A stretch of DNA of 44,594 bases. Source: Halalkalibacterium ligniniphilum (GTDB lineage: Bacteria; Bacillota; Bacilli; Bacillales; Bacillaceae_D). Location of the stretch: contig NZ_ANNK01000083.1 of the NCBI RefSeq assembly GCF_000334155.1, positions 1 to 44,594 on the forward strand, written 5' to 3'. Made by a program: the position numbers and the translations under genes. The notes under the pieces were generated by a model. It worked only from the letters and a program-made list of their open reading frames with translations. It had not been told where the DNA came from and searched no databases. Shown here in pieces: positions 34,960-43,202 of the stretch (its first letter is position 1; every line of letters starts with the position of its first letter).

Positions 34960-35583
34960 TTAATGAATGGTTCGGAATACACCAATAACCTTTCCGAGCA
35001 CTGTCACATCTTTCAAAATAATTGGCTCCATTGTAGAGTTTTCTGGTTGTAAGCGAATGTAGTCTTTTTCACGGAAGAAACGTTTTACTGTTGCTTCATT
35101 ATCTTCGGTCATAGCAACGACAATATCACCGTTATTAGCTGTTTGCTGCTGGCGAACGATTACCATATCTCCATCATAAATTCCGGCCTCAATCATACTT
35201 TCACCTTGAATGACTAGAACATATACTTGGTCATTAGCAACAAGACGTTCAGGAAGAGGAAGGTAATCCTCTACATTCTCAATCGCTGTTATCGGTAGAC
35301 CAGCTGTTACTTTACCGATAACGGGTGCGTAAGTTGTTCTTGTCTCTTCTACATGTGATAAAGAATCTTCAAGCTCTAAAATCTCGATTGCTCTTGGTTT
35401 GGTAGGGTCACGCCGAATATAGCCTTTTTTCTCTAGCCGGGAAAGATGACCATGGACAGTTGAGCTTGACGCTAAACCGACAGCTTCACCGATTTCTCGA
35501 ACGGAAGGTGGATATCCTTTCTTGCGAACCTCAGTTTTGATGTAATCCAAAATTTCTTGCTGTCGTCTTGATAGTTTTGACAC
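34960..35583 (-). CDS. lexA: SOS repressor LexA
   Basis: LexA, 207 residues (205 in B. subtilis), represses the SOS regulon until RecA-stimulated self-cleavage. The winged helix-turn-helix ([20 protein letters not shown]) lies at 25-44. The cleavage bond A94-G95 is in KVTAGLP, with S129 (QGESMIEAG) and K167 (EATVKRFF) as the catalytic dyad. I chose GTG 35583, preceded by GAGGTG with 7-nt spacing and matching the family N terminus; the frame is open from a GTG at 35598. Divergent from the yneA-like gene, with shared LexA boxes. Confidence 0.96.
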   Translation of the reverse strand: MSKLSRRQQEILDYIKTEVRKKGYPPSVREIGEAVGLASSSTVHGHLSRLEKKGYIRRDPTKPRAIEILELEDSLSHVEETRTTYAPVIGKVTAGLPITAIENVEDYLPLPERLVANDQVYVLVIQGESMIEAGIYDGDMVIVRQQQTANNGDIVVAMTEDNEATVKRFFREKDYIRLQPENSTMEPIILKDVTVLGKVIGVFRTIH

Positions 35584-35620
35584 CGTCCGACACCTCACTT
35601 TTCTTTCCTTTGTTAACTAA

Positions 35621-35717
35621 ATTATACCATGCGAACGTATGTAACGCAAACGTAAGTTCTAATTTTTGTTGACACAAACGAATGTTCTCATATACAATGA
35701 ATGAGAACAAACATTCT
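35621..35717. promoter_or_regulatory. SOS control region: divergent promoters and four LexA boxes
   Basis: Against the consensus CGAACRNRYGTTYC I see boxes at 35632-35645 (CGAACGTATGTAAC), 35647-35660 (CAAACGTAAGTTCT), 35675-35688 (CAAACGAATGTTCT) and, weaker, 35704-35717 (GAACAAACATTC core). The lexA promoter on the minus strand is TTGCGT (35644-35649), 17 nt, TATAAT (35621-35626). The rightward promoter is TTGACA (35669-35674) with TATACAAT at 35691-35698. Boxes 1-2 cover the lexA promoter and boxes 3-4 the rightward one. Confidence 0.82.
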
Positions 35718-35733
35718 TGTAGGAGTGATGATA

Positions 35734-35949
35734 ATGCTAAAGCGCTTTTCAAAACAAGAACGAGGTCTCATAGTCGCTGCATTTTTAACATTACTATTTA
35801 TGTATGGAGCGATCGTGCTCTCAGTTGATCCAACAACTGTTACTGAAGATAGCCATTCCTTTACGTATGAAGAGTCTGAAGATAAGATGATGGAAGGAAC
35901 AAATAGCGTTGCTTATCGTTTTACCCTTGAACAGACAGAACAAGATTAA
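35734..35949 (+). CDS. Small SOS-controlled membrane protein in the yneA position
   Basis: A 71-residue protein with a basic N terminus (MLKRFSKQER), one transmembrane helix (about 11-30) and a short acidic outer tail. By position (divergent from lexA, before yneB and ynzC, behind LexA boxes) it corresponds to YneA, the SOS cell-division suppressor. B. subtilis YneA is about 105 residues with a LysM wall-binding domain after the helix; no LysM is present here. It may be a reduced or unrelated functional analogue. ATG 35734 lies 8 nt after AGGAG; the longer frame from 35701 lacks a ribosome site and overlaps a LexA box. Confidence 0.7.
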   Translation: MLKRFSKQERGLIVAAFLTLLFMYGAIVLSVDPTTVTEDSHSFTYEESEDKMMEGTNSVAYRFTLEQTEQD

Positions 35950-35978
35950 GCAATCATATATAATAGAAAAGAAGATAG

Positions 35979-36647
<669 letters not shown>

Positions 36648-36871
36648 ATTCATCTCAGGATTTTTTATAAATTATAAGGTTACCTTAAAATGGATACTGC
36701 CTCATGATATAGTGGTGGCTTATGATTGATGGCAAAGCGATTAAAAAAATGACTGGATGTAAAGACTTTTTACCAATGACTTTTACCACTTTTTTGCGCA
36801 AGCTTATTTCTTGAATGTAGTGAAGCCTTCGTGTAGAGTAAGTGAGGTAAGGGGTTATTTAGGAGGTTACT

Positions 36872-37111
36872 ATGTTATCAAAAGATAAATTAGCGCGAAT
36901 CAATGAGCTTGCCAAACGTGCAAAAACGACTGGATTGACAAAGGAAGAGCATTCAGAGCAGCAAATGCTTCGAAAACAGTATATTCAACAGTTTCGTCAA
37001 TCCTTTGAAAATCAGCTTCACTCGGTAACGGTTGTTGATCAAAACGGTAATGATGTCACGCCGATAAAGCTGAAAGAACAGAAAAAGCAAAAGAGTAACA
37101 AAATGCATTGA
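36872..37111 (+). CDS. ynzC: YnzC, DUF896 family protein
   Basis: A 79-residue DUF896 protein: a helical hairpin (INELAKRAKTTGLTKEE, RKQYIQQFRQSFENQL) followed by a lysine-rich tail. Function unknown; in B. subtilis it is the last gene of the SOS operon. Here a 224-bp gap separates it from yneB, so it may also have its own promoter (a TGATATAGT extended -10 lies near 36709). TTAGGAGG precedes the ATG. A terminator follows. Confidence 0.9.
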   Translation: MLSKDKLARINELAKRAKTTGLTKEEHSEQQMLRKQYIQQFRQSFENQLHSVTVVDQNGNDVTPIKLKEQKKQKSNKMH

Positions 37112-37114
37112 CAG

Positions 37115-37146
37115 AACAGGCTTCTACATTTTTTGGAGCCTGTTTT
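37115..37146 (+). terminator. Intrinsic terminator of ynzC
   Basis: AACAGGCTTC pairs with GGAGCCTGTT (one G-T pair), followed by a T-rich stretch. Confidence 0.8.
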
Positions 37147-37265
37147 GTTATTGAACTGATTGATTTTGATTTTTTGGGATGGACGCTTGTGCAATTAGGC
37201 GAGAAAGTATATCATGAAATCGAACAATAACGTTATGAGAGAACGGAAAGGATGAAGAAGATAGC

Positions 37266-39263
37266 ATGTCTGTAAACATTCAAAATTTAGCGGTAAATAC
37301 AATCCGCACACTTTCTATTGACAGCATTGAAAAAGCAAATTCGGGTCACCCTGGTATGCCAATGGGGGCAGCGCCAATGGCCTTTAGTCTTTGGACTAAA
37401 TTTATGAACCATAACCCATCAAACCCGCAATGGGCAAACCGTGATCGTTTTGTTTTATCAGCAGGGCACGGCTCCATGCTGTTATATAGCTTGCTTCATT
37501 TAACAGGCTATGACGTAAGCTTAGAAGACCTTCAACAATTCCGGCAATGGGGCAGTAAAACACCAGGACATCCTGAATATGGTCATACTCCAGGAGTTGA
37601 AGCAACAACAGGCCCACTTGGACAAGGGGTTGCGATGGCTGTTGGAATGGCAATGGCTGAAAGACATTTAGCCAGTACATATAATCGCGATGGCTTTGAA
37701 ATTGTCGATCATTATACCTATTCCATTTGTGGTGATGGCGATTTAATGGAAGGGGTCTCTGCAGAAGCTGCATCTCTTGCTGGTCACTTAAAGCTTGGTC
37801 GTTTGATCGTACTTTATGATTCAAATGACATTTCCTTAGATGGTGAATTAAACCTTTCTTTCTCTGAGAGCGTTGAAGATCGGTTCAAAGCATACGGATG
37901 GCAAGTGATTCGTGTCGAAGATGGTAATGATCTTGAAGAGATTGACAAGGCAGTTGAGGCTGCAAAGGCAGATGAACGACCAACATTGATTGAAGTAAAG
38001 ACTTTGATCGGTTTTGGGTCACCTAATAAATCAGGGAAATCTGCTTCACACGGTGCACCATTAGGGGCTGACGAAGTGAAGCTAACAAAAGAGTTTTATC
38101 AGTGGAGCTTCGAAGAGGAATTTCATATTCCTGAGGAAGTCGCTGCATTTTTTGAAAAGGTTAAGAAGCAAGGGGCAGAAAAGGAGCAAGCCTGGAATGA
38201 GCTATTCAAGCGCTACAGTGAAGCTCATCCAGAGCTAGCAAAGCAATTTGAGCTTGCCCATCGTGGAGAATTACCGGAGGGATGGGATTCTGTTGCTCCA
38301 ACGTATGAAGTGGGAACAAGCGTTGCTTCACGTTCCTCTTCAGGTGAAGCGTTAAATGCGTTTGCTCAGTCGGTCCCTCAACTTATTGGTGGTTCTGCCG
38401 ATTTAGCTTCTTCCAATAAAACGTTACTTAAAGGCGAAAGTAACTTCTCTCGTGAAGATTATGGCGGCCGTAACATTTGGTTTGGCGTACGTGAATTTGC
38501 CATGGGTACGGCAATGAACGGTATGGCATTACACGGCGGTTTAAAAGTATTTGGAGCAACGTTCTTTGTATTCTCTGATTACTTACGTCCAGCAATTCGT
38601 CTTGCTGCATTAATGAAGCTTCCTGTCATTTATGTGTTCACTCATGATAGCATTGCAGTTGGTGAGGATGGTCCTACCCATGAGCCTGTTGAGCAATTGG
38701 CTGCTTTACGTGCTATGCCTGGGTTATCAGTGATTAGACCTGCTGATAGTAACGAAACGGTTGCAGCATGGAAATTGGCACTTGAGAGCACGGATACACC
38801 TACAGCTCTTGTGTTAACGCGTCAAGATCTTCCAACGATTGAAGGAACAAAGGAAAGCGCATATGAAGGTGTCAAAAAAGGTGCCTATGTCATTTCAAAA
38901 GCAAATGGCGAGGAGGATTTGCTTCTTCTTGCCACAGGATCTGAAGTCCATCTTGCGGTAGAAGCGCAAGCGATCCTCGAAAAAGAGGGGATTCATGCGT
39001 CCGTTGTAAGCATGCCAAGCTGGGATCGATTTGAAGCTCAATCTGCAGAATACAAGGAGCAAGTCATCCCGAAAAAGGTGAAAGCACGTCTTGGTTTAGA
39101 AATGGGATCTTCCTTTGGTTGGGCAAAGTATGTAGGTGACGAAGGCGATGTTCTTGCCATCGATACCTTTGGTGCTTCTGCTCCTGGTGAAAAAATTATG
39201 GAAGAGTATGGATTTACTGTAGAAAATGTTGTGGCAAAGGCGAAAGTCTTGCTACAAAAATAA
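37266..39263 (+). CDS. tkt: Transketolase
   Basis: Transketolase moves two-carbon units between sugar phosphates in the pentose phosphate pathway with thiamine diphosphate. The 665-residue protein is full length. Motifs: SGHPGMPMG near 27, [12 protein letters not shown] near 115, the TPP/Mg motif GDGDLMEG near 156, the central-domain [12 protein letters not shown] near 415 and the [15 protein letters not shown] loop near 462. AAAGGATG serves as ribosome site. It lies between ynzC and sirA as in B. subtilis, in its own unit with a strong terminator. Confidence 0.98.
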   Translation: MSVNIQNLAVNTIRTLSIDSIEKANSGHPGMPMGAAPMAFSLWTKFMNHNPSNPQWANRDRFVLSAGHGSMLLYSLLHLTGYDVSLEDLQQFRQWGSKTPGHPEYGHTPGVEATTGPLGQGVAMAVGMAMAERHLASTYNRDGFEIVDHYTYSICGDGDLMEGVSAEAASLAGHLKLGRLIVLYDSNDISLDGELNLSFSESVEDRFKAYGWQVIRVEDGNDLEEIDKAVEAAKADERPTLIEVKTLIGFGSPNKSGKSASHGAPLGADEVKLTKEFYQWSFEEEFHIPEEVAAFFEKVKKQGAEKEQAWNELFKRYSEAHPELAKQFELAHRGELPEGWDSVAPTYEVGTSVASRSSSGEALNAFAQSVPQLIGGSADLASSNKTLLKGESNFSREDYGGRNIWFGVREFAMGTAMNGMALHGGLKVFGATFFVFSDYLRPAIRLAALMKLPVIYVFTHDSIAVGEDGPTHEPVEQLAALRAMPGLSVIRPADSNETVAAWKLALESTDTPTALVLTRQDLPTIEGTKESAYEGVKKGAYVISKANGEEDLLLLATGSEVHLAVEAQAILEKEGIHASVVSMPSWDRFEAQSAEYKEQVIPKKVKARLGLEMGSSFGWAKYVGDEGDVLAIDTFGASAPGEKIMEEYGFTVENVVAKAKVLLQK

Positions 39264-39275
39264 GCATCTCTTGGA

Positions 39276-39307
39276 AACCTCTTGTTCGCATGAACGAGAG
39301 GTTTTTT
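39276..39307 (+). terminator. Intrinsic terminator of tkt
   Basis: AACCTCTTGTTC pairs with GAACGAGAGGTT (one wobble) around GCAT, then a T run. Confidence 0.92.
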
Positions 39308-39417
39308 AAAGAGATAAAAAGAATAAAACTTTGAAGCTGTGTAGCTACAAGTACCTTGCGCTTTTTTTAAGAGGGGGAATGAATCGTTTGAAAGTAAAGT
39401 GAGAGCCTCAAGGAGGT

Positions 39418-39425
39418 TTCGACAA
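39418..39425 (-). promoter_or_regulatory. Spo0A box upstream of sirA
   Basis: TTCGACAA, the reverse complement of the Spo0A box TTGTCGAA, is a perfect match. It lies about 90 bp before the sirA start and 53 bp upstream of a TATACT -10-like box at 39478-39483. sirA is directly activated by Spo0A in B. subtilis. Confidence 0.7.
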
Positions 39426-39513
39426 AAGTAGTGAAATCTTGCTCCAACTTCAGACAATGATTTGTCTTGTCTTGTACTATACTTAGAAAAAAGATGGAGT
39501 GAGGAGGGGCAAG

Positions 39514-39954
39514 ATGAGACACTATGAGATATATTTAATCGTCGAAGAGGTTGCACGACATTACTTTGGTCAAGAAGCAAAGCTGTTTCAGCTGTTTTTA
39601 GAGCATGAGCAGGCAAAGTGGAGCCAGCGTGATCTTTTGAATCGTCAGATTGCCTATATTAGTGAGCCGATTCCTACTCTACAAGTTCAACAAAAGCTAC
39701 AGGCAGCATTTAAGCAACGACTAGGTTATGTGACAAACGAGCAAACCCATTATCTTGAGATGAAACAGGAAGAATCGAAGGCGGAACTCGTTATCCACTC
39801 ACACCGTATTCTTCTTACTGGAGCGGGAACGACGGTCTGTGAGACAATGTTTTTTGAAGTACTGCGCAGGCTCCATGCTTGTTTTTTTGCGGTAGATTTT
39901 GAGCATGCAAACTACGGCTGGCTAAATCCAATTAAACAAGTCAGGCTTATTTAA
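39514..39954 (+). CDS. sirA: Sporulation inhibitor of replication SirA
   Basis: SirA (YneE), 146 residues (148 in B. subtilis), binds domain I of DnaA and blocks new rounds of replication when sporulation begins. The sequence keeps the family opening (RHYEIYLIVEEVARHYFGQE) and the QIAYISEPIPTL segment. ATG 39514 follows GAGGAGGGG; the GTG at 39499 is part of that ribosome site. A perfect Spo0A box upstream supports induction by Spo0A. Gene order tkt-sirA-yneF matches B. subtilis. Confidence 0.9.
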   Translation: MRHYEIYLIVEEVARHYFGQEAKLFQLFLEHEQAKWSQRDLLNRQIAYISEPIPTLQVQQKLQAAFKQRLGYVTNEQTHYLEMKQEESKAELVIHSHRILLTGAGTTVCETMFFEVLRRLHACFFAVDFEHANYGWLNPIKQVRLI

Positions 39955-40066
39955 AGGAGATTTTACATCCGACTCTTTCAAATGATGAGTGAGTACGATA
40001 TAATAAACAAGATTGAGTTGGGACAATCCCCAACGTGAGACAGGTTGAAGGAGGATTTTAGGACTT

Positions 40067-40285
40067 ATGAACTGGATGTATTTCCTAGTGGGCGCATTGT
40101 CGTTACTTGCTGGTGTGGCAATCGGCTTTTTCATTGCCCGCAAAACGATGATGTCATATTTGAAGAAGAACCCACCCATCAATGAACAGATGCTACGTGT
40201 CATGATGATGCAAATGGGACAAAACCCTTCTCAAAAGAAGATTAATCAAATGATGAAAGCGATGCAAAAACAGCAATCAAAATAA
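40067..40285 (+). CDS. yneF: YneF, UPF0154 membrane protein
   Basis: A 72-residue protein of the UPF0154 family: one N-terminal transmembrane helix (about 4-25), then a conserved basic and methionine-rich helical tail ([33 protein letters not shown]). Function unknown. AAGGAGG precedes the ATG. It follows sirA by 112 bp, as in B. subtilis, and ends at a small terminator. Confidence 0.93.
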   Translation: MNWMYFLVGALSLLAGVAIGFFIARKTMMSYLKKNPPINEQMLRVMMMQMGQNPSQKKINQMMKAMQKQQSK

Positions 40286-40298
40286 CGAGCTTCAAAAG

Positions 40299-40321
40299 CA
40301 CCTCTTGACGGGGTGTTTTTT
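40299..40321 (+). terminator. Short terminator of yneF
   Basis: CACCT pairs with GGGTG around a short loop, followed by six or seven T. Confidence 0.6.
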
Positions 40322-40363
40322 CGTGTGATAAGAATGAAGAGGAAAAAAGTGGGTGAAGTAGGT

Positions 40364-41422
40364 ATGTCTACCATGAATGTTTCAACCATAGCTTTAAAGG
40401 ATGTTAAGCTTTCAGAGGATATATTTATCGATGTACGTTCACCAGCAGAATTTGCTGAGTATCATCTACCTCAAGCGGTAAATTTTCCATTATTTAGAAA
40501 TGAGGAACGTGCTGAAGTAGGGACAATGTATAAACAACATAGCCGTGAAAAAGCAATGGAATTAGGATTGACTAAGTTTTCAATGAAGCTGCCTTCGTAT
40601 TATCAGCAAGTCAAAGCGCTGCGAGCAGCCAATCCTAAAAAACGCCTCGTCGTTTATTGCTGGCGTGGCGGGATGCGAAGCAAAACCATTGTATCAACGA
40701 TGAGTCTAATGGGGATTGATTGCTATCAGCTGGAGGGAGGCATTCGCTCGTACCGACGTCATGTACAAGCAATTTTAGCACAAGCTGCAAAAACACCACG
40801 GCCATACATCATATTATCCGGTCATACAGGTACAATGAAAACAGAAATTTTGCTTCAGCTCGAAAAGGAAGGGTATCCTGTGCTTGATTTTGAAGGGCTT
40901 GCTGGTCATCGTGGCTCAATATTCGGCCATATTGGCATGGAGCCGCGAAGCCAAAAAAGCTTTGAGGCGAGGTTAAGTGAGCGGCTCATTGAATTAAAGA
41001 ATGCTTCTTATTTTATTATTGAGTCAGAAAGCAAACGTATTGGACGCGTGATTTTACCTGATTTTATCATGGATGGAAAACAACAAGGAATAAGAATCGA
41101 GCTTCGCTATCCTTTTTGGAAACGTGTGGAACATATTTTAGCAACATATAAAGTGGAAGAACATTCTACAGCGATATATGAAGCGGCAGAAAAAATTCAA
41201 AAGCGACTGTCACCATTGCTTCAAGAAGAAGCGCTTCGTGCGCTTGAGCAAAAAGATTTCCATCGATATGTTGCCCTTCTTCTTGAACAGTATTATGACA
41301 AGCGATATGATCATTCGTTCAAGCAGTACAAACAGTGTGAACAGACGATTGAAATCAAGAGTTTTGAAGATGGGGTTAAAAAAGTAAAAGAGACGATTGA
41401 TTCACTTACATCAGGCTTGTGA
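40364..41422 (+). CDS. mnmH: tRNA 2-selenouridine synthase MnmH (YbbB/SelU)
   Basis: MnmH exchanges the sulphur of 2-thiouridine in the tRNA wobble position for selenium through a geranylated intermediate, using selenophosphate. The 352-residue protein has an N-terminal rhodanese domain with the catalytic Cys in YCWRGGMRSK (about 100) and a C-terminal P-loop domain with GHTGTMKT near 153. I chose ATG 40364, 8 nt after GGGTGA; the frame is open from 40313. No selD lies in the window, so a selenium supply must come from elsewhere, or the enzyme may only geranylate. The ABC gene follows after 16 nt. Confidence 0.9.
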   Translation: MSTMNVSTIALKDVKLSEDIFIDVRSPAEFAEYHLPQAVNFPLFRNEERAEVGTMYKQHSREKAMELGLTKFSMKLPSYYQQVKALRAANPKKRLVVYCWRGGMRSKTIVSTMSLMGIDCYQLEGGIRSYRRHVQAILAQAAKTPRPYIILSGHTGTMKTEILLQLEKEGYPVLDFEGLAGHRGSIFGHIGMEPRSQKSFEARLSERLIELKNASYFIIESESKRIGRVILPDFIMDGKQQGIRIELRYPFWKRVEHILATYKVEEHSTAIYEAAEKIQKRLSPLLQEEALRALEQKDFHRYVALLLEQYYDKRYDHSFKQYKQCEQTIEIKSFEDGVKKVKETIDSLTSGL

Positions 41423-41438
41423 TACTGGGGGAAAAAAC

Positions 41439-43202
41439 GTGAAAGTATTTATTGATTTATGGTGGTTTTTTAAGCAAGAGAAACTTGCCTATGGAGCAGG
41501 GGTTTTGTTGCTAGCCATTGTGTCGCTCTTAACATTAGTACCTCCACAAATTGTTGGGATCATTGTCGATCATATTAATCAGGGTACTTTGACAGAAACG
41601 ATTCTTTTTCAATGGGTTGGAATTCTTTTGGCTACTGGTCTCATTGTATACGTTGTACGTTATTTATGGCGTATTATGATCTTTGGTGCATCGATTCGAT
41701 TAGCGCGACTGTTGCGAAACCAGCTCTATGAGCATTTTACGAAGATGTCAAATCGTTTTTATCATCGGCACCGTACAGGTGATTTAATGGCCCATGCGAC
41801 AAACGATATTAAGGCCATACAAATGACGGCAGGGCAAGGTGTGTTAACATTAGTTGACTCCTTAACAATGGGTGGATTTGTGATCATTACGATGGCTGTG
41901 ACGATTAGCTGGGAGTTAACCTTGATTAGCTTATTGCCAATGCCGTTCATGGCATTTTTAACCTTTTATTATGGTACATTGCTCCACAAATTGTTTTATC
42001 ATGCCCAAGCAGCGTTTTCTTCCTTGAATGATAAAGTGCAGGAAAGCATAACAGGGATTCGGGTGACGAAAGCATTCGGCCAGGAAAAAGACGAAATTGA
42101 ATCGTTTCGTGAACAATCAAAAGATGTAGTAGATAAAAATGTTGCGGTTGCTCGAATTGATGCACTTTTTGACCCGACAATTTCTTTCATTGTAGGCGCC
42201 TCTTATTTTCTTGCGGTTGTATTTGGCGCCCGCTTTGTCGTTGCAGGAGAGATGACAATTGGACAACTGACGAGTTTTACGATTTATTTAGGGCTGCTTA
42301 TATGGCCGATGCTAGCGTTTGGCTGGCTTTTTAATATCGTAGAGAGAGGTCGTGCATCCTATGATCGAGTCTCTGAGCTTCTGAAGGTGAAGCAAGATAT
42401 CACCGACGCTGATGCAACTGTGAACAAAGCGCCAGCTGGCGATCTGTTCGTTGATATTGAAGAATTTTCTTACCCAGATCAAGAAGCTCCAGTATTAAAA
42501 AAGGTAAAATTTCACCTGAATTCAGGAGAAACGCTTGGTATTGTTGGGAAAACCGGCAGCGGAAAGTCTACATTCATTCGACTACTTCAGCGAGAATATG
42601 AACTAAAAAAGGGAGACATTTCAATTGGCGGCGTGTCGTTACCGCAATTTACATTAGACGCTCTAAAATCTGCTTATGGCTATGTGCCACAAGATCATTT
42701 TCTTTTTTCAGCTACGATTGCAGATAATATTGCCTTTGCAAAACCAGATGCAAGCATGGCTGACATTATCAAGGTGAGTCAACTGGCAAACATCCATGAT
42801 GATATTATTCGTTTTGAACAAGGGTATGATACAGTGGTGGGAGAACGTGGTGTCACGTTGTCAGGCGGTCAAAAGCAACGGATATCGATTGCCCGAGCGC
42901 TTCTATCCGACCCTTACATTTTAATTCTTGATGATTCCTTATCTGCGGTCGATGCGAAAACAGAGGAGCAAATTTTATCTTCCCTTCGCAATGAACGAAA
43001 AGGAAAAACAACGATTATAACAGCACACCGACTTAGCGCCATCAAACACGCCGACTTAATTCTTGTCCTTGAAGATGGTGAGATTGTCGAGCGAGGCAAT
43101 CACGATACCTTGATGGAGAATGCTGGATGGTATCGGCGAATGTATGAGCAGCAGCAGTTGGAGTCACTCGTAGAACGAGGGGGGAATGGCAATGGAGCAT
43201 AA
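41439..43202 (+). CDS. Heterodimeric ABC multidrug exporter subunit, YheI/BmrC-like
   Basis: A 587-residue ABC half-transporter: a six-helix membrane domain (about 15-310) and a nucleotide-binding domain with Walker A GKTGSGKST near 371, signature LSGGQKQR near 474 and Walker B LILDDSLSAVD near 497. The residue after Walker B is Asp instead of catalytic Glu, so this subunit carries the degenerate ATP site, as reported for B. subtilis BmrC (YheI). Start: GTG 41439 after GGGGG; the longer frame from 41397 overlaps mnmH. It overlaps the next ABC gene by 11 nt, forming a BmrCD-type exporter. Confidence 0.88.
   Translation: MKVFIDLWWFFKQEKLAYGAGVLLLAIVSLLTLVPPQIVGIIVDHINQGTLTETILFQWVGILLATGLIVYVVRYLWRIMIFGASIRLARLLRNQLYEHFTKMSNRFYHRHRTGDLMAHATNDIKAIQMTAGQGVLTLVDSLTMGGFVIITMAVTISWELTLISLLPMPFMAFLTFYYGTLLHKLFYHAQAAFSSLNDKVQESITGIRVTKAFGQEKDEIESFREQSKDVVDKNVAVARIDALFDPTISFIVGASYFLAVVFGARFVVAGEMTIGQLTSFTIYLGLLIWPMLAFGWLFNIVERGRASYDRVSELLKVKQDITDADATVNKAPAGDLFVDIEEFSYPDQEAPVLKKVKFHLNSGETLGIVGKTGSGKSTFIRLLQREYELKKGDISIGGVSLPQFTLDALKSAYGYVPQDHFLFSATIADNIAFAKPDASMADIIKVSQLANIHDDIIRFEQGYDTVVGERGVTLSGGQKQRISIARALLSDPYILILDDSLSAVDAKTEEQILSSLRNERKGKTTIITAHRLSAIKHADLILVLEDGEIVERGNHDTLMENAGWYRRMYEQQQLESLVERGGNGNGA

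Noticed and set aside
36661-36871. Possible regulatory RNA in the yneB-ynzC gap
   Set aside because: Only AT-rich sequence and a short direct repeat are visible, without a stable hairpin or a terminator.
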